From Rhizobium lentis (GTDB lineage Bacteria > Pseudomonadota > Alphaproteobacteria > Rhizobiales > Rhizobiaceae), in contig NZ_CP071458.1 of NCBI RefSeq assembly GCF_017352135.1, forward strand, positions 186,001-250,000: DNA of 64,000 bases, written 5' to 3'. Every line of letters starts with the position of its first letter. The first letter of the stretch is position 1. Below, in pieces: positions 35,510 to 44,291 of this stretch. The notes beneath the pieces were generated by a model, which had not been told where the DNA came from, did not search any database, and saw only the letters and a list, made by a program, of their open reading frames with translations. Both the position numbers and the translations under genes were made by a program.

Positions 35510-36829
35510 ATGGCACGCGTCGTATCTCAAACGAAGTCGGCGGCGGTCAACCCCCTGAAGTCGTCTCAGCCGCTCGGTGCTGCCTTCGCCTTTCTGGGCG
35601 TCGACGGCGCAATACCTCTGCTCCATGGCAGCCAGGGATGTACGAGCTTCGCGCTCGCACTGCTCGTGAGGCATTTCAATGAAGCGATCCCGCTTCAAAC
35701 GACGGCGATGAACGAAGCCGCGATAATCGTCGGCGGCGCGGATCGTCTCGAAGAGGCAATTCTCAGCCTCAAAGCCCGCACAAGGCCACGACTGATCGGG
35801 ATATGCACGACCGCATCGGTAGAGGCCCGCGACGAGGATGTCGCCGGTGACGTCGAAAACATCAAACGCAAGCGGGCGATAGAACTTGTGGGCACCGAAG
35901 TGGTACTCGCCAACACGCCGGACTTTGACGGCGCGATAGAGGAAGGTTGGTCCAAAGCTGTTACCGCCGTGATCGAGGCACTAGCGCGACCTGACAAGCA
36001 GTATCGCAATCCGAGGAAGATCGCGATCTTGCCTGGCTGGAACTTGACAGTTGCCGACATAGAACATCTGCGCGAGACGGCCGTAAGCTTCGGGCTCGAC
36101 CCGGTTATTCTGCCCGACGTATCCGGAGCGCTCGACGGCTCCATCCCCGAAGATTGGATGCCGACAACGTATGGCGGCACGAAATTGGAGGAGATCCGCG
36201 ATCTCGGTGCGACGATGCAGTGTATCGCAATCGGTGAGCACATGCGGCGACCGGCTGAAGCGCTGCAGAGACTGACCGGCGTGCCGTACGTGCTGTTTAG
36301 ATCGCTGACGGGCCTAGAGAACGTCGATCGCTTTATTCGCCTGCTTGCCGCTGTGTCATGCAAACAGACACCGCTCAATGTCCGCCGTAACCGAATGCAG
36401 TTGCAGGATGCCATGCTCGACGGACATTTCCATATGGCAGGCAAGAAGATCGCAATTGCCTCCGAGCCGGATCAACTCTTCCAGTTCTCCGATTTTTTTA
36501 CTGCCATGGGTGCGGAAATTGCGGCCGCGGTCACCACGACCGGCACTTCGAAGGCGCTCGAGATGGTACCGGCGAAGACCGTCAAAGTCGGCGATCTCAG
36601 TGATCTGGAAAGTCTCGCCGCAACGGCCGATCTTATCGTCACTCACTCGCACGGCCGTGAAGCTGCCAGACGTCTCGGCGTTCCGCTGATGCGGGTGGGT
36701 TTCCCCATGTTCGACCGCTTCGGCAGCCAGCACAAGCTTACAATATTATACCGGGGAACCCGCGACGTGATCTTCGACTTCGCGAACATCATTCAGGCTA
36801 ACCACCCTCCGAACCCCTGGCCCACTTGA
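35510..36829 (+). CDS. nifN: FeMo-cofactor scaffold protein NifN
   Basis: The 439-residue NifK paralogue and NifE partner shows NPLKSSQPLGAAFAFLGVDG, in which NifK's Cys is Ser, HGSQGCTSFALALLVRHFNE, and a later LPGWNLTVADIEHLRE. The missing first cysteine is normal for NifN. It starts 77 bases after nifE and ends 27 bases before the decayed nifX frame. Confidence 0.95.
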   Translation: MARVVSQTKSAAVNPLKSSQPLGAAFAFLGVDGAIPLLHGSQGCTSFALALLVRHFNEAIPLQTTAMNEAAIIVGGADRLEEAILSLKARTRPRLIGICTTASVEARDEDVAGDVENIKRKRAIELVGTEVVLANTPDFDGAIEEGWSKAVTAVIEALARPDKQYRNPRKIAILPGWNLTVADIEHLRETAVSFGLDPVILPDVSGALDGSIPEDWMPTTYGGTKLEEIRDLGATMQCIAIGEHMRRPAEALQRLTGVPYVLFRSLTGLENVDRFIRLLAAVSCKQTPLNVRRNRMQLQDAMLDGHFHMAGKKIAIASEPDQLFQFSDFFTAMGAEIAAAVTTTGTSKALEMVPAKTVKVGDLSDLESLAATADLIVTHSHGREAARRLGVPLMRVGFPMFDRFGSQHKLTILYRGTRDVIFDFANIIQANHPPNPWPT

Positions 36830-36856
36830 CTCAACCGACAGGCGGGAATCGCAAAA

Positions 36857-37160
36857 ATGAGATCAGTTCGTCGCCTCTCGCTCTTCAATGGCGGACTTCA
36901 TCAACGCGGACGAAATGGCAGTTGGGCGCTTTGCGAATCGATCGGCCAAATGATTGGCCATCTATGACGCGACGCGCGACGCCGTGGACCTTCGTGGAAG
37001 CCGCTAGGTTCGAGATATCTCCGACGAGATCGGAAGACACCGTATCGAAGGAGGACTGCACCGGGCAAAGATAGCGGCGTTAGACAGCTGCCCGCTCGCA
37101 TTTTGTCCCGCAATCGGCGCGCCCTCGGCGGTCACATTTGTCATCGGCAGAACTCGCTAA
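36857..37160 (+). pseudogene. nifX: Decayed nifX
   Basis: nifX normally follows nifN in rhizobia. From the ATG at 36857 the frame starts MRSVRRLSL as NifX does, but it is soon out of frame. The middle (YDATRDAVDLRGSR) and the end (DISDEIGRHRIEGGLHRAKI, then CPLAFCPAIGAPSAVTFVIG, stop at 37158-37160) are readable only in other frames. At least two frameshifts and internal stops are needed, and the protein would also be short. It cannot give a normal NifX, the carrier of NifB-co/FeMo-co precursors. Confidence 0.78.
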
Positions 37161-37173
37161 ATTGGAGGAATCT

Positions 37174-37497
37174 ATGACAAGCTCATCCGCGACTCGCGAC
37201 GGGTCCCTATGGATTCCGGAATATCTGAATTCGATCAACCCTGCGATGTGCATCGGCTGCGGTCGCTGTTTCAAGGTCTGCTCACGTGAGGTCATGCATC
37301 CCTACGGCATCGATGAAGCAGGTGAAATGCTCGGTGTCTGCGATGGCGAGGACGACTTTAATGGTGAGCTCAGTCGCGTGATCATGGTCATTGACTATCC
37401 CGGCCGCTGTATCGGCTGCGGAGCGTGCGCACGCGTCTGTCCCAAGAATTGCCAGACTCATATCGCCGTTGATGATCGTGCGGTGCACGAATCTTGA
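37174..37497 (+). CDS. fdxB: Nif-associated 2[4Fe-4S] ferredoxin III
   Basis: The 107-residue ferredoxin has two cluster motifs, CIGCGRCFKVC and, after the insertion typical of nif ferredoxin III, CIGCGACARVCPKNC. It is likely an electron donor in nitrogenase maturation or function. The ATG at 37174 has GGAGGA four bases upstream. It lies 13 bases after the nifX remnant, so the operon continues through the damaged gene. Confidence 0.93.
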   Translation: MTSSSATRDGSLWIPEYLNSINPAMCIGCGRCFKVCSREVMHPYGIDEAGEMLGVCDGEDDFNGELSRVIMVIDYPGRCIGCGACARVCPKNCQTHIAVDDRAVHES

Positions 37498-37951
37498 ATT
37501 CCGTTCGGAGCGGTAGAAGCCGCCGGCGCTATTCACAGCGCGAGACAATCGCATCGGTTCGAAGGCGTGGAGAAGGCGGCATGGCAGCTTTGCGTGAAAG
37601 CAAATCCAGCCATGCGACGCGAAGCTCTTTCTGGGCATCCAATCTGCCATTCGGAGACGATCATCACTGGAAACACCAGGTCGAAAGTCCAACGATCCGA
37701 AGAGAGGGGACATTGAACTGTGAATCAAGCCGCGACTTACCTCTCTACCATTATTCTTTGCGTCGCCGAAGCGACTGTTGCGAGTGAAACCAACGTCATG
37801 CCCAACCCGTCCGGACTCGATGTGCTCGACCTCGGAGCATGTAAACCCGCCGACGAGGTCGACAGCCTTCCGGTTACATCCTTGGGTGGCGGAAGCGAGC
37901 TTCGTAATTTGAAAGCAAGATCCAACCGTGAGCTTCTAAATGAGGATACTC
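37498..37951. other. Intergenic between fdxB and asd
   Basis: About 450 bases. A GTG-started frame at 37720-38067 (MNQAATYLSTIILCVAEATV...) overlaps asd and has no recognisable domain; I do not support it as a gene. No clear -24/-12 promoter or TGT-N10-ACA site was found here. Confidence 0.35.
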
Positions 37952-38989
37952 ATGAGAGCATTAGATATTTCTGTCGTTGGAGCAACCGGGGCGGTTGGAA
38001 CGGCCCTGATCAAGTTATTGGAAAAAAGCGAGATTGCGATCAATCGACTGCGGGTGTTCTCCTGTAGTTCAGGTGCGCGCCAATTCAAGTTTCGAGACCA
38101 AACATATGTAGTTGAGGCACTCCGCGACATCGGCGATATCGCCGATACAAAAGCCGATATCGCATTCTTCTGCGCAGGCGGTGACGTAAGCGCCAAATGG
38201 GGGGCTCCGTTCGCATCCCAAGGCACCTTGGTGATTGACACCTCGAACTCCTTTCGAATGGACCCTGACGTACCTCTCATCGTACCACAAGTTAACGCCC
38301 GTTCACTTACTGTTCGCCCATCGCCTGGAATAGTAGCAAACCCAGATTGCTCCACGATACAGCTGGTTCGGGCACTGAAACCGCTGATAGCGACGTTCGA
38401 CATTCACCAGATCATTTTGACTACCTATCAGGCAGCGTCTGGAATGGGTCTGCTCGGGTGTAAGGAGCTACTAAACGGTGCCGAAGCCGTGCTTGAGGGG
38501 AGCGCCGGCCCCCCTGCGGAGAGGTTTCCTGTCCCTCTCGCGTTCAATGTCATACCGCAGATCGGAGAGATTTCCCGCGAAGGCGTGGCTCTTGAGGAAC
38601 GCAAGCTGGTTCAAGAATCACGGAAGATCTTCGGTATGCCTCATCTGCAGTTAACTGCCACCTGCGTTAGAGTGCCGGTAAAGACGGGTCATTCCGAGGC
38701 GGTATACGTCGAGTTCGACGATCATGTTCGACTAGAACAGGTCCGTGAGCTCCTGGCAAATGAACCAGGTGTTCGACTTTATGCTGATGAAATTCGCCAC
38801 GGATATCCAACGCCGCGCTTTCTGGGAGATCCTGCAGATGTTCACGTCGGACGGGTCCGAGTTAATCCCGAGAATCCGCGCGGGCTGTGGATGTGGGTGG
38901 TAGCCGACAACCTTCAGGTTGGGGCCGCACTCAACGCACTCCTCATCACACAGCTTGCGATCGCTAATAACTTGATCGGTGAAACATGA
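37952..38989 (+). CDS. asd: Aspartate-semialdehyde dehydrogenase
   Basis: The 345-residue enzyme converts aspartyl phosphate to aspartate semialdehyde with NADPH, the branch point to Lys, Met, Thr and diaminopimelate. It has the Rossmann SVVGATGAVGTALIKLL, the active-site Cys in VANPDCSTIQLVRAL and the RVPVKTGHSEAVYV substrate/catalytic His region. Start at 37952 is favoured by GAGGA five bases upstream; the ATG at 37940 lacks one. A normal asd is expected on the chromosome, so this is a symbiosis-linked paralogue. Its closeness to nif suggests amino-acid supply in bacteroids, but that is inference. Confidence 0.88.
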   Translation: MRALDISVVGATGAVGTALIKLLEKSEIAINRLRVFSCSSGARQFKFRDQTYVVEALRDIGDIADTKADIAFFCAGGDVSAKWGAPFASQGTLVIDTSNSFRMDPDVPLIVPQVNARSLTVRPSPGIVANPDCSTIQLVRALKPLIATFDIHQIILTTYQAASGMGLLGCKELLNGAEAVLEGSAGPPAERFPVPLAFNVIPQIGEISREGVALEERKLVQESRKIFGMPHLQLTATCVRVPVKTGHSEAVYVEFDDHVRLEQVRELLANEPGVRLYADEIRHGYPTPRFLGDPADVHVGRVRVNPENPRGLWMWVVADNLQVGAALNALLITQLAIANNLIGET

Positions 38990-39522
38990 AAACGACCACT
39001 GTCAATTTTGGGGCTCGAATTTTCGAGGTCCTTGTAATACGCTTGAGTTGCTCGGAATTTAGGTGAGCTGCGGTCTGTAAGCGGAAATAAGATTATTGCT
39101 GTGGTTAGCGCAATGTCTGGAATGACCGACGAGCTGAAAGCAACCATGCTTGGCGTCAACAGGGAAGCATCACCATCGAATCTTGATGCGGCGCTTGCCA
39201 CCGGCGAGATGCTAAGCGCGCCTGATGGATGCTGCAGTCAGCTGCCTTGGGACTCCCGTAACGTCGTTGAACGGCTATGTCCTAGGGATACCCACTAATT
39301 CAGACTTCGGCCGAGCGTCAGTAAAATGCGCTAAGCGCGGTGCCGGCGGATGTGGTGCCAGGCACATTTCGACACAAAACATGCCCGCGCGCCCACAATA
39401 AAAATGGCAGACTTGGCCAGCGCAAGCACCGCAGGCGTGATCCAAACTCACCCAGGGCTAGCTTTCATAGAGTCGCGCCGCTTAAGGCAGGATTTTTCGG
39501 TTCAGGTCGAAGCATGACAGCG
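38990..39522. other. Intergenic between asd and rpoN2
   Basis: These 533 bases separate the convergent asd and rpoN2 genes. Only a weak 65-codon frame (39101-39298, +) occurs, without recognisable features. No terminator hairpin stands out. Confidence 0.35.
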
Positions 39523-41091
39523 TCAGAAGGCAACGACCTTGGCGAGCGCCCGCTTCTCGCGGCGTCGCTGGACCGAAGAGGCGATGTTCATTGCCTCTCT
39601 ATATTTCGCAACGGTGCGGCGGGCGAGATCGACGCCGCCCTTCTTCAGCATGTCGACGATATCGTCGTCGGAAAGCACCGCCTCCGGGCTCTCCTGCAGG
39701 ATCAGCGCACGGATCTTGTGACGCACGGCCTCGGCCGAATGGCTGTCGCCGCCGGCGACGGCGCTGATCGAGACGGTGAAGAAATATTTGAGTTCAAAGA
39801 GGCCGCGCGGCGTCAGCATATATTTGTTCGAGGTGACGCGGCTGACGGTGGATTCATGCATCTTGATCGCCTCGGCGACCGTCTTCAGGTTCAGCGGGCG
39901 CAGATAGTCGACGCCGTGCAGCAGGAAGGCGTCCTGCTGGCGGACGATTTCGCTTGCCACCTTCATGATGGTGTTTGCCCGCTGATCGAGGCTGCGGGTC
40001 AGCCAGTTGGCGCTCTGCAGGCAATCGGAGAGGAAGGCCTGAACCTCTGCATCCTTGGTCTTTGTCACCCGGGAAAAATAGGACTGGTTGACCAGCACGC
40101 GCGGCAGCGTATCCGGATTGAGCTCGACCAGCCAGCCGCCATCCGAGGCGGATCTGACGACTACATCCGGCGTGATCGCTTCGGAAACACCCGCTTCGAA
40201 GCCACTGCCGGGCTTCGGATTGAGCTGACGGATCTCGCCGAGCATGTCGAGAAGATCCTCCTCGTCGACGCCGCAAAGCCGCTTCAGCGTGGCAAAATCA
40301 CGCCGGGCCAGCAGTTCGAGGTTTTCGACCAGAGCCTGCATGGCCGGGTCGTACCGGTCCTTCTGCCTGAGCTGGATCGCCAGGCATTCGGCGAGGCTGC
40401 GGGCGAAAACACCTGGCGGATCAAGGCTCTGCAGGGTGGCAAGCACGCGCTCGGCCTGTGCGAGGCTCGTGCCCAGCCTCTCGCCCGCCTCGACGATATC
40501 GGCCTGCAGATAACCGCAGTCGTCGAGCTGGTCGACGAAATTCTGCGCGATCAGCCGGTCGGCCATGTCAGGCAGGACGAAGGGGATCTGCTGGACGAGA
40601 TGATCGCGCAGCGACACCTGGCCGGCGACGAAATCGTCGAGATCGTAGTCGGCGCCCTCGCCGCTGCCCGGCATCGACTTCCACTGGCTGACGAGTTCCG
40701 GCGCATCGAGGCGCTGCGGGGGGGCACCGTCATCAGGAAAGACATTGGTGTAATTGGCGTCGAGTTCGTCGTTCAGCCGACTGGTGCTGGCGCTGCCGCC
40801 ATTGTCATACCAGTCGCTGGAGAGCGCCTCGCTGCGGTTGTCGTAGCCGTCGTCCGAGCCGGCATCCTCCGGCTGATGAGCATATTCTCCATCTTCGGCA
40901 TCGCCGCGTTCGCCGCCCGCCTCACCGTCATTCGACGGAAATTCGAGCAGCGGGTTCTTCTCCACTTCCAGGGCGATGAACTGGTTGAGTTCGAAATGCG
41001 TCATCTGCAGCAACTGGATGGATTGCATCAGTTGCGGTGTCATCACCAGGGACTGGGTCTGGCGCAGGAGGAGATTGGCGGACAGTTTCAT
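39523..41091 (-). CDS. rpoN2: RNA polymerase sigma-54 factor (symbiotic copy)
   Basis: The 522-residue sigma factor directs RNA polymerase to -24/-12 promoters and needs an activator such as NifA. Region I is SLVMTPQLMQSIQLLQMTHF with ELNQFIALEVEKNPLLEF. A long acidic region II follows, then the core-binding domain, the helix-turn-helix around VAEAIKMHESTVSRVTSNKY, and the RpoN box ARRTVAKYRE near the C-terminus. I start at ATG 41091 (MKLSANLLLRQTQ), as in other RpoN; a longer upstream frame would cross its promoter leader. Location among sym genes matches the second, plasmid-borne rpoN2 known from Rhizobium etli. Its own promoter has a NifA site. Confidence 0.93.
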   Translation of the reverse strand: MKLSANLLLRQTQSLVMTPQLMQSIQLLQMTHFELNQFIALEVEKNPLLEFPSNDGEAGGERGDAEDGEYAHQPEDAGSDDGYDNRSEALSSDWYDNGGSASTSRLNDELDANYTNVFPDDGAPPQRLDAPELVSQWKSMPGSGEGADYDLDDFVAGQVSLRDHLVQQIPFVLPDMADRLIAQNFVDQLDDCGYLQADIVEAGERLGTSLAQAERVLATLQSLDPPGVFARSLAECLAIQLRQKDRYDPAMQALVENLELLARRDFATLKRLCGVDEEDLLDMLGEIRQLNPKPGSGFEAGVSEAITPDVVVRSASDGGWLVELNPDTLPRVLVNQSYFSRVTKTKDAEVQAFLSDCLQSANWLTRSLDQRANTIMKVASEIVRQQDAFLLHGVDYLRPLNLKTVAEAIKMHESTVSRVTSNKYMLTPRGLFELKYFFTVSISAVAGGDSHSAEAVRHKIRALILQESPEAVLSDDDIVDMLKKGGVDLARRTVAKYREAMNIASSVQRRREKRALAKVVAF

Positions 41092-41230
41092 GATAAAGTT
41101 CCACTTAATTCTTGGGACCATGCCTGAACATGACCGCAGGGCACGGAGATCGGTGCCTTCACGTGGAATTGGCACCTGCTTGGCATCATGAACCACTTGG
41201 GGCAACTTGGGCGCCCCGGCGCGTGATAGC

Positions 41231-41247
41231 TTTCAAGAAGTGTGCCA
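41231..41247 (-). promoter_or_regulatory. Sigma-54 promoter of rpoN2
   Basis: The minus strand reads TGGCACACTTCTTGAAA, with -24 TGGCAC and -12 TTGA at the correct spacing, about 140 bases before the rpoN2 start. The -12 GA variant is identical to that in front of nifH. Confidence 0.68.
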
Positions 41248-41333
41248 AAACCATCGACTGGATTCCGAAAAAAGAATATGCCTAAGTTTCATTTATTTAT
41301 GGCGAGCAGTGAACTTGGTTGGGAAAGGGCATT

Positions 41334-41349
41334 TGTCGCAGAGCCGACA
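41334..41349 (-). promoter_or_regulatory. NifA upstream activator site of rpoN2
   Basis: A perfect TGT-N10-ACA (TGTCGCAGAGCCGACA) stands about 90 bases upstream of the -24 element. It lies in the gap between fixS and rpoN2, so rpoN2 is predicted to be activated by NifA together with the sigma factor it encodes. Confidence 0.75.
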
Positions 41350-41368
41350 AACGACGACAATGTGAGGT

Positions 41369-41527
41369 TTAGGGTTTTCGTTCATCGGTTTCGTCCTCGG
41401 CGAGGATTCGCCAGGCGGCGCCTTGAAGGTCGTCATACTGGCCGCTCTTCAGCGACCAAAGGAATGCCAGGAGTCCCATTCCTCCCATCAGCAGCGCGAT
41501 CGGTATGAGATAGATCAACATGTTCAT
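41369..41527 (-). CDS. fixS: Cbb3 oxidase maturation protein FixS (CcoS)
   Basis: This 52-residue single-pass membrane protein (MNMLIYLIPIALLMGGMGLL, AFLWSLKSGQYDDL) matches FixS, which is needed for haem and copper insertion into the cbb3 oxidase. The start ATG overlaps the fixI stop (ATGA), and it is the last gene of fixGHIS. It was too short for simple gene callers but the sequence is unmistakable: one hydrophobic helix followed by the WSLKSGQYDDLQGAAWRIL motif. Confidence 0.93.
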   Translation of the reverse strand: MNMLIYLIPIALLMGGMGLLAFLWSLKSGQYDDLQGAAWRILAEDETDERKP

Positions 41528-43809
41528 GCGGCTTTGACCTCCGCACTCCTGCCGATCCCCCCTCGAATTTTCATATCCCGACGCTTGCCGAACGCGTTCA
41601 GGCGCAAGGCGTTCGTCACGACGATGATCGACGATGTCGACATTGCCACCGCCGCTATGAGCGGTGTCGCCAATCCGGCGATGGCGATCGGCACCGCCAG
41701 AACGTTGTAACCGATGGCGAGAGCGAAGTTCTGCCGGATGAGGCTGGCGGATCTTCGCGCAACGGCGATCGCTTCCGGAACAGCGTCAAGGCGCTCATTG
41801 AAAAAAACGAGGTCGGCGGCCTGTCTGCCGATATCGGAGGCCGTGGCCGGCGCCATCGAGACATGCGCCGCAGCAAGTGCCGGGGCGTCGTTGATACCGT
41901 CGCCAACCATCAGCACGCGACGACCTTGGCCATTCAGCCTCTGGCATTCCTCGACCTTCTGTTTCGGCGTCAGAGAGCCAAAAGCCCTGTCGATACCCAG
42001 AGCATGCGCCGTATTGTCGACGACAGTCTGCCTGTCGCCGGACACGATCAGCGTTTCAAGACCGGCTGCACCGAGCCGATCGGTGGCCTCGTACGCACCC
42101 GGACGAAGCGTGTCGTCGAAGAAGAAGCGGGCAAGATCGACGCCATTCTTCGACAAGACCACTTCCGAGTACGGACTATCGGCAGTCCGGGGTACGAAGC
42201 TGGTTCCGCCGGCAAACGCTGTGTTGCCCAATCGATAGATATCCGCTCCGTTCCTGGCCTTCAGTCCGCCACCGGGGATTTCCGTGACGCTGTCGAAGGA
42301 TATGGGGGCGGTTTCGGTATCCCGCACCAGGGCCTGAGAAAGAGGATGCCGTGAATGCTCGGCCAATCCGCGGGCGATTGCAGTGGCGCTCTCGTCCATT
42401 GTGTCCACTCCGACAAGCCGCGGACTGCCCATCGTCAAGGTGCCTGTTTTGTCAAAGGCCACGGTGTCGGCCTCGGCCAGTCTTTCAAGTGCTGAACCGT
42501 CCTTCACCATGATGCCCTTCCGGAAAAGCTCCCCCGCAGCGACGACCTGGACCACGGGCACGGCAAGACCCAACGCACATGGGCAGGTGATGATCAGCAC
42601 CGTTACGGCGACCAGCATGGCCTGTTTCCAGTCTCCGCCCAGGATGCCCCAGGCAAGAAAAGAGACCAACGCCAGCAGATGCACGACCGGGGAGTAGAGT
42701 GCGGCAGCGCGATCGGCGATTCTGCGATAGCGAGCCCTTCCGCCCTCAGCGGCTTCCATCAGGCCGATGATCTCGGAGAGAAGCGAATTCTTGGCAATTC
42801 TCGTTGCCCGCAACACCAGCGAGCCGGTCAGATTCATTGCCCCGGAACTCACTTCGCTGTTGCTGGCAACGGCGACGGGGCTGCTTTCGCCGGTGACGAT
42901 GGAGAGATCCACGTCGCTTTCTCCGCTGACCACTACGCTATCGACGGGAACCCTTTCGCCTGCCGCTATCGAAATTTCATCTCCCACCGCGATCTCTTCT
43001 ACCGCAATGTAACGTCGGGACCCGTCCGGATTGATCAGCAAGGCCCCGCGCGGCGCCAGCCTTGCGAGTCCGTTGATCGCCGCCCGAGCCTTTTCCCGCA
43101 TGACATGGTCGAGGGTTCTGCCGATCAGCAGGAAGAAGAGCAGCGAAACCGAAGCATCGAACCATGCATGCTCGCCGTGATGGACGGTTTCCCATAATGA
43201 AACGGCATAGGAGATCGTCACGGCGAGCGAGATCGGAACGTCCATGTTGGTGCGCCCGTGCCGGAGCGCATTCCAGGCCGATTTGAAGAAGAAGCGCCCC
43301 GCATAAACCAGCGCGGGCGCTGCTATCATCGCCGAGATCCAATGAAACATGTCGCGCGTCGCGGCGTCTGCGCCCGACCAGACCGATACCGAGAGCAACA
43401 TGATGTTGGCGGTCGCAAAACCGGAGACGCCGATCGCGAGAAGAAGCTGATTTCTAGTCTTGTCGTTCTCGGGCGCCGAGGGGGTAAACAGATGCGCGCG
43501 ATATCCGGCCGAGTTGATCGCTGCGAGGATCTTGGACGGATCGGTTGCACGCGTCTCGATCTCCTCCTGGTAAACGCAGGTCACCCTTCGAGCCGTGAGA
43601 TTGACGCGCGCCGTCTTGACGAAGGGAAGCGTCAACAACGCCCTTTCGATGGTCGAAATGCAGCCGCCGCAGTGAACGTCGGGAACACTCAGGTCCAGCT
43701 GACGCAATCCCTCGCCGAGCGGCTGGCTGGCAAGGCGGACCTCTTCGGCACTGGATGATGTCGTGCTGAGGGCAAGCACGCTTTCTGCGTCCATGGTACA
43801 GCAGGTCAT
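41524..43809 (-). CDS. fixI: Copper-transporting P-type ATPase FixI (CcoI)
   Basis: The 761-residue P1B-type ATPase exports copper for cbb3 oxidase assembly. It has an N-terminal HMA-like domain (DVHCGGCISTIERALL), eight membrane helices with the CPC ion motif in ITCPCALGLAVP, phosphorylation motif DKTGTLTMGSP, the HP motif SRHPLSQALV and hinge GDGINDAPALAAA. It overlaps fixH at its start and fixS at its end by four bases each. Full length. Confidence 0.96.
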   Translation of the reverse strand: MTCCTMDAESVLALSTTSSSAEEVRLASQPLGEGLRQLDLSVPDVHCGGCISTIERALLTLPFVKTARVNLTARRVTCVYQEEIETRATDPSKILAAINSAGYRAHLFTPSAPENDKTRNQLLLAIGVSGFATANIMLLSVSVWSGADAATRDMFHWISAMIAAPALVYAGRFFFKSAWNALRHGRTNMDVPISLAVTISYAVSLWETVHHGEHAWFDASVSLLFFLLIGRTLDHVMREKARAAINGLARLAPRGALLINPDGSRRYIAVEEIAVGDEISIAAGERVPVDSVVVSGESDVDLSIVTGESSPVAVASNSEVSSGAMNLTGSLVLRATRIAKNSLLSEIIGLMEAAEGGRARYRRIADRAAALYSPVVHLLALVSFLAWGILGGDWKQAMLVAVTVLIITCPCALGLAVPVVQVVAAGELFRKGIMVKDGSALERLAEADTVAFDKTGTLTMGSPRLVGVDTMDESATAIARGLAEHSRHPLSQALVRDTETAPISFDSVTEIPGGGLKARNGADIYRLGNTAFAGGTSFVPRTADSPYSEVVLSKNGVDLARFFFDDTLRPGAYEATDRLGAAGLETLIVSGDRQTVVDNTAHALGIDRAFGSLTPKQKVEECQRLNGQGRRVLMVGDGINDAPALAAAHVSMAPATASDIGRQAADLVFFNERLDAVPEAIAVARRSASLIRQNFALAIGYNVLAVPIAIAGLATPLIAAVAMSTSSIIVVTNALRLNAFGKRRDMKIRGGIGRSAEVKAA

Positions 43810-44291
43810 TGGCCTAACTCCGCAGTATCGAGGCGTTTTGCCTCATGCATGACGACCACGCCGCCGTTTCGCGAGATGGCCTCGACGATCCAGTCACCTT
43901 CGGCTAGGCCATGCTCCGCTTCGAACCGCCCCGCGGCTGTCTTCCTGAGCGTAAGGTGGAAGTCCTCGTGGTCTCCGACGGGCCGTTTGAAATTCAGAAC
44001 GACGTCGTCGACGATCGCAGGCGATCCGCTCTTGTCGTGAATGTCGTAGCGGATCTCGTGCCCCTTTATGGAAAGGGTGCCCTCGATGCCGGAAGTGGCC
44101 ATTGCCTTCATCGCCGCCGCTTTGCGGTTGAACTCCTGACTGGCGACATAAGTGTTTTCCACGACCAGCCCGCTCCAGCTGGAAGAGGCATAGAAGGCCA
44201 TGGTGACGTTCACCGCGATCACCACACAAAAGAATGCCGAGGTCGAAAGCAGCATGTGCAGGCCTGTAAAACCTTGAGTGGAGGTCTTCAT
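43806..44291 (-). CDS. fixH: Cbb3 oxidase assembly protein FixH (CcoH)
   Basis: The 161-residue protein has one N-terminal membrane helix (GLHMLLSTSAFFCVVIAVNV) and an exported domain with VVENTYVASQEFNRK, the FixH hallmark. It supports assembly of the cbb3 oxidase together with FixG, FixI and FixS. Four-base overlaps join it to fixG and fixI. Confidence 0.94.
   Translation of the reverse strand: MKTSTQGFTGLHMLLSTSAFFCVVIAVNVTMAFYASSSWSGLVVENTYVASQEFNRKAAAMKAMATSGIEGTLSIKGHEIRYDIHDKSGSPAIVDDVVLNFKRPVGDHEDFHLTLRKTAAGRFEAEHGLAEGDWIVEAISRNGGVVVMHEAKRLDTAELGQ

Noticed and set aside
37720..38067. GTG-started 115-residue frame before asd
   Set aside because: It overlaps the asd start by over 100 bases in another frame and shows no recognisable feature.
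39340..41127. 595-residue plus-strand frame opposite rpoN2
   Set aside because: It is longer than rpoN2 but lies antisense to a clearly conserved sigma factor; no motif is present.
41150..41190. TGGCAC-like element at about 41169 reading in the plus direction
   Set aside because: The -12 part (TTGG) and spacing are wrong and it would point away from rpoN2 towards no plus-strand gene.
41231..41349. Possible small plus-strand gene (41242-41508) between rpoN2 and fixS
   Set aside because: It runs antisense through fixS and the rpoN2 promoter elements, which explain the conservation here.
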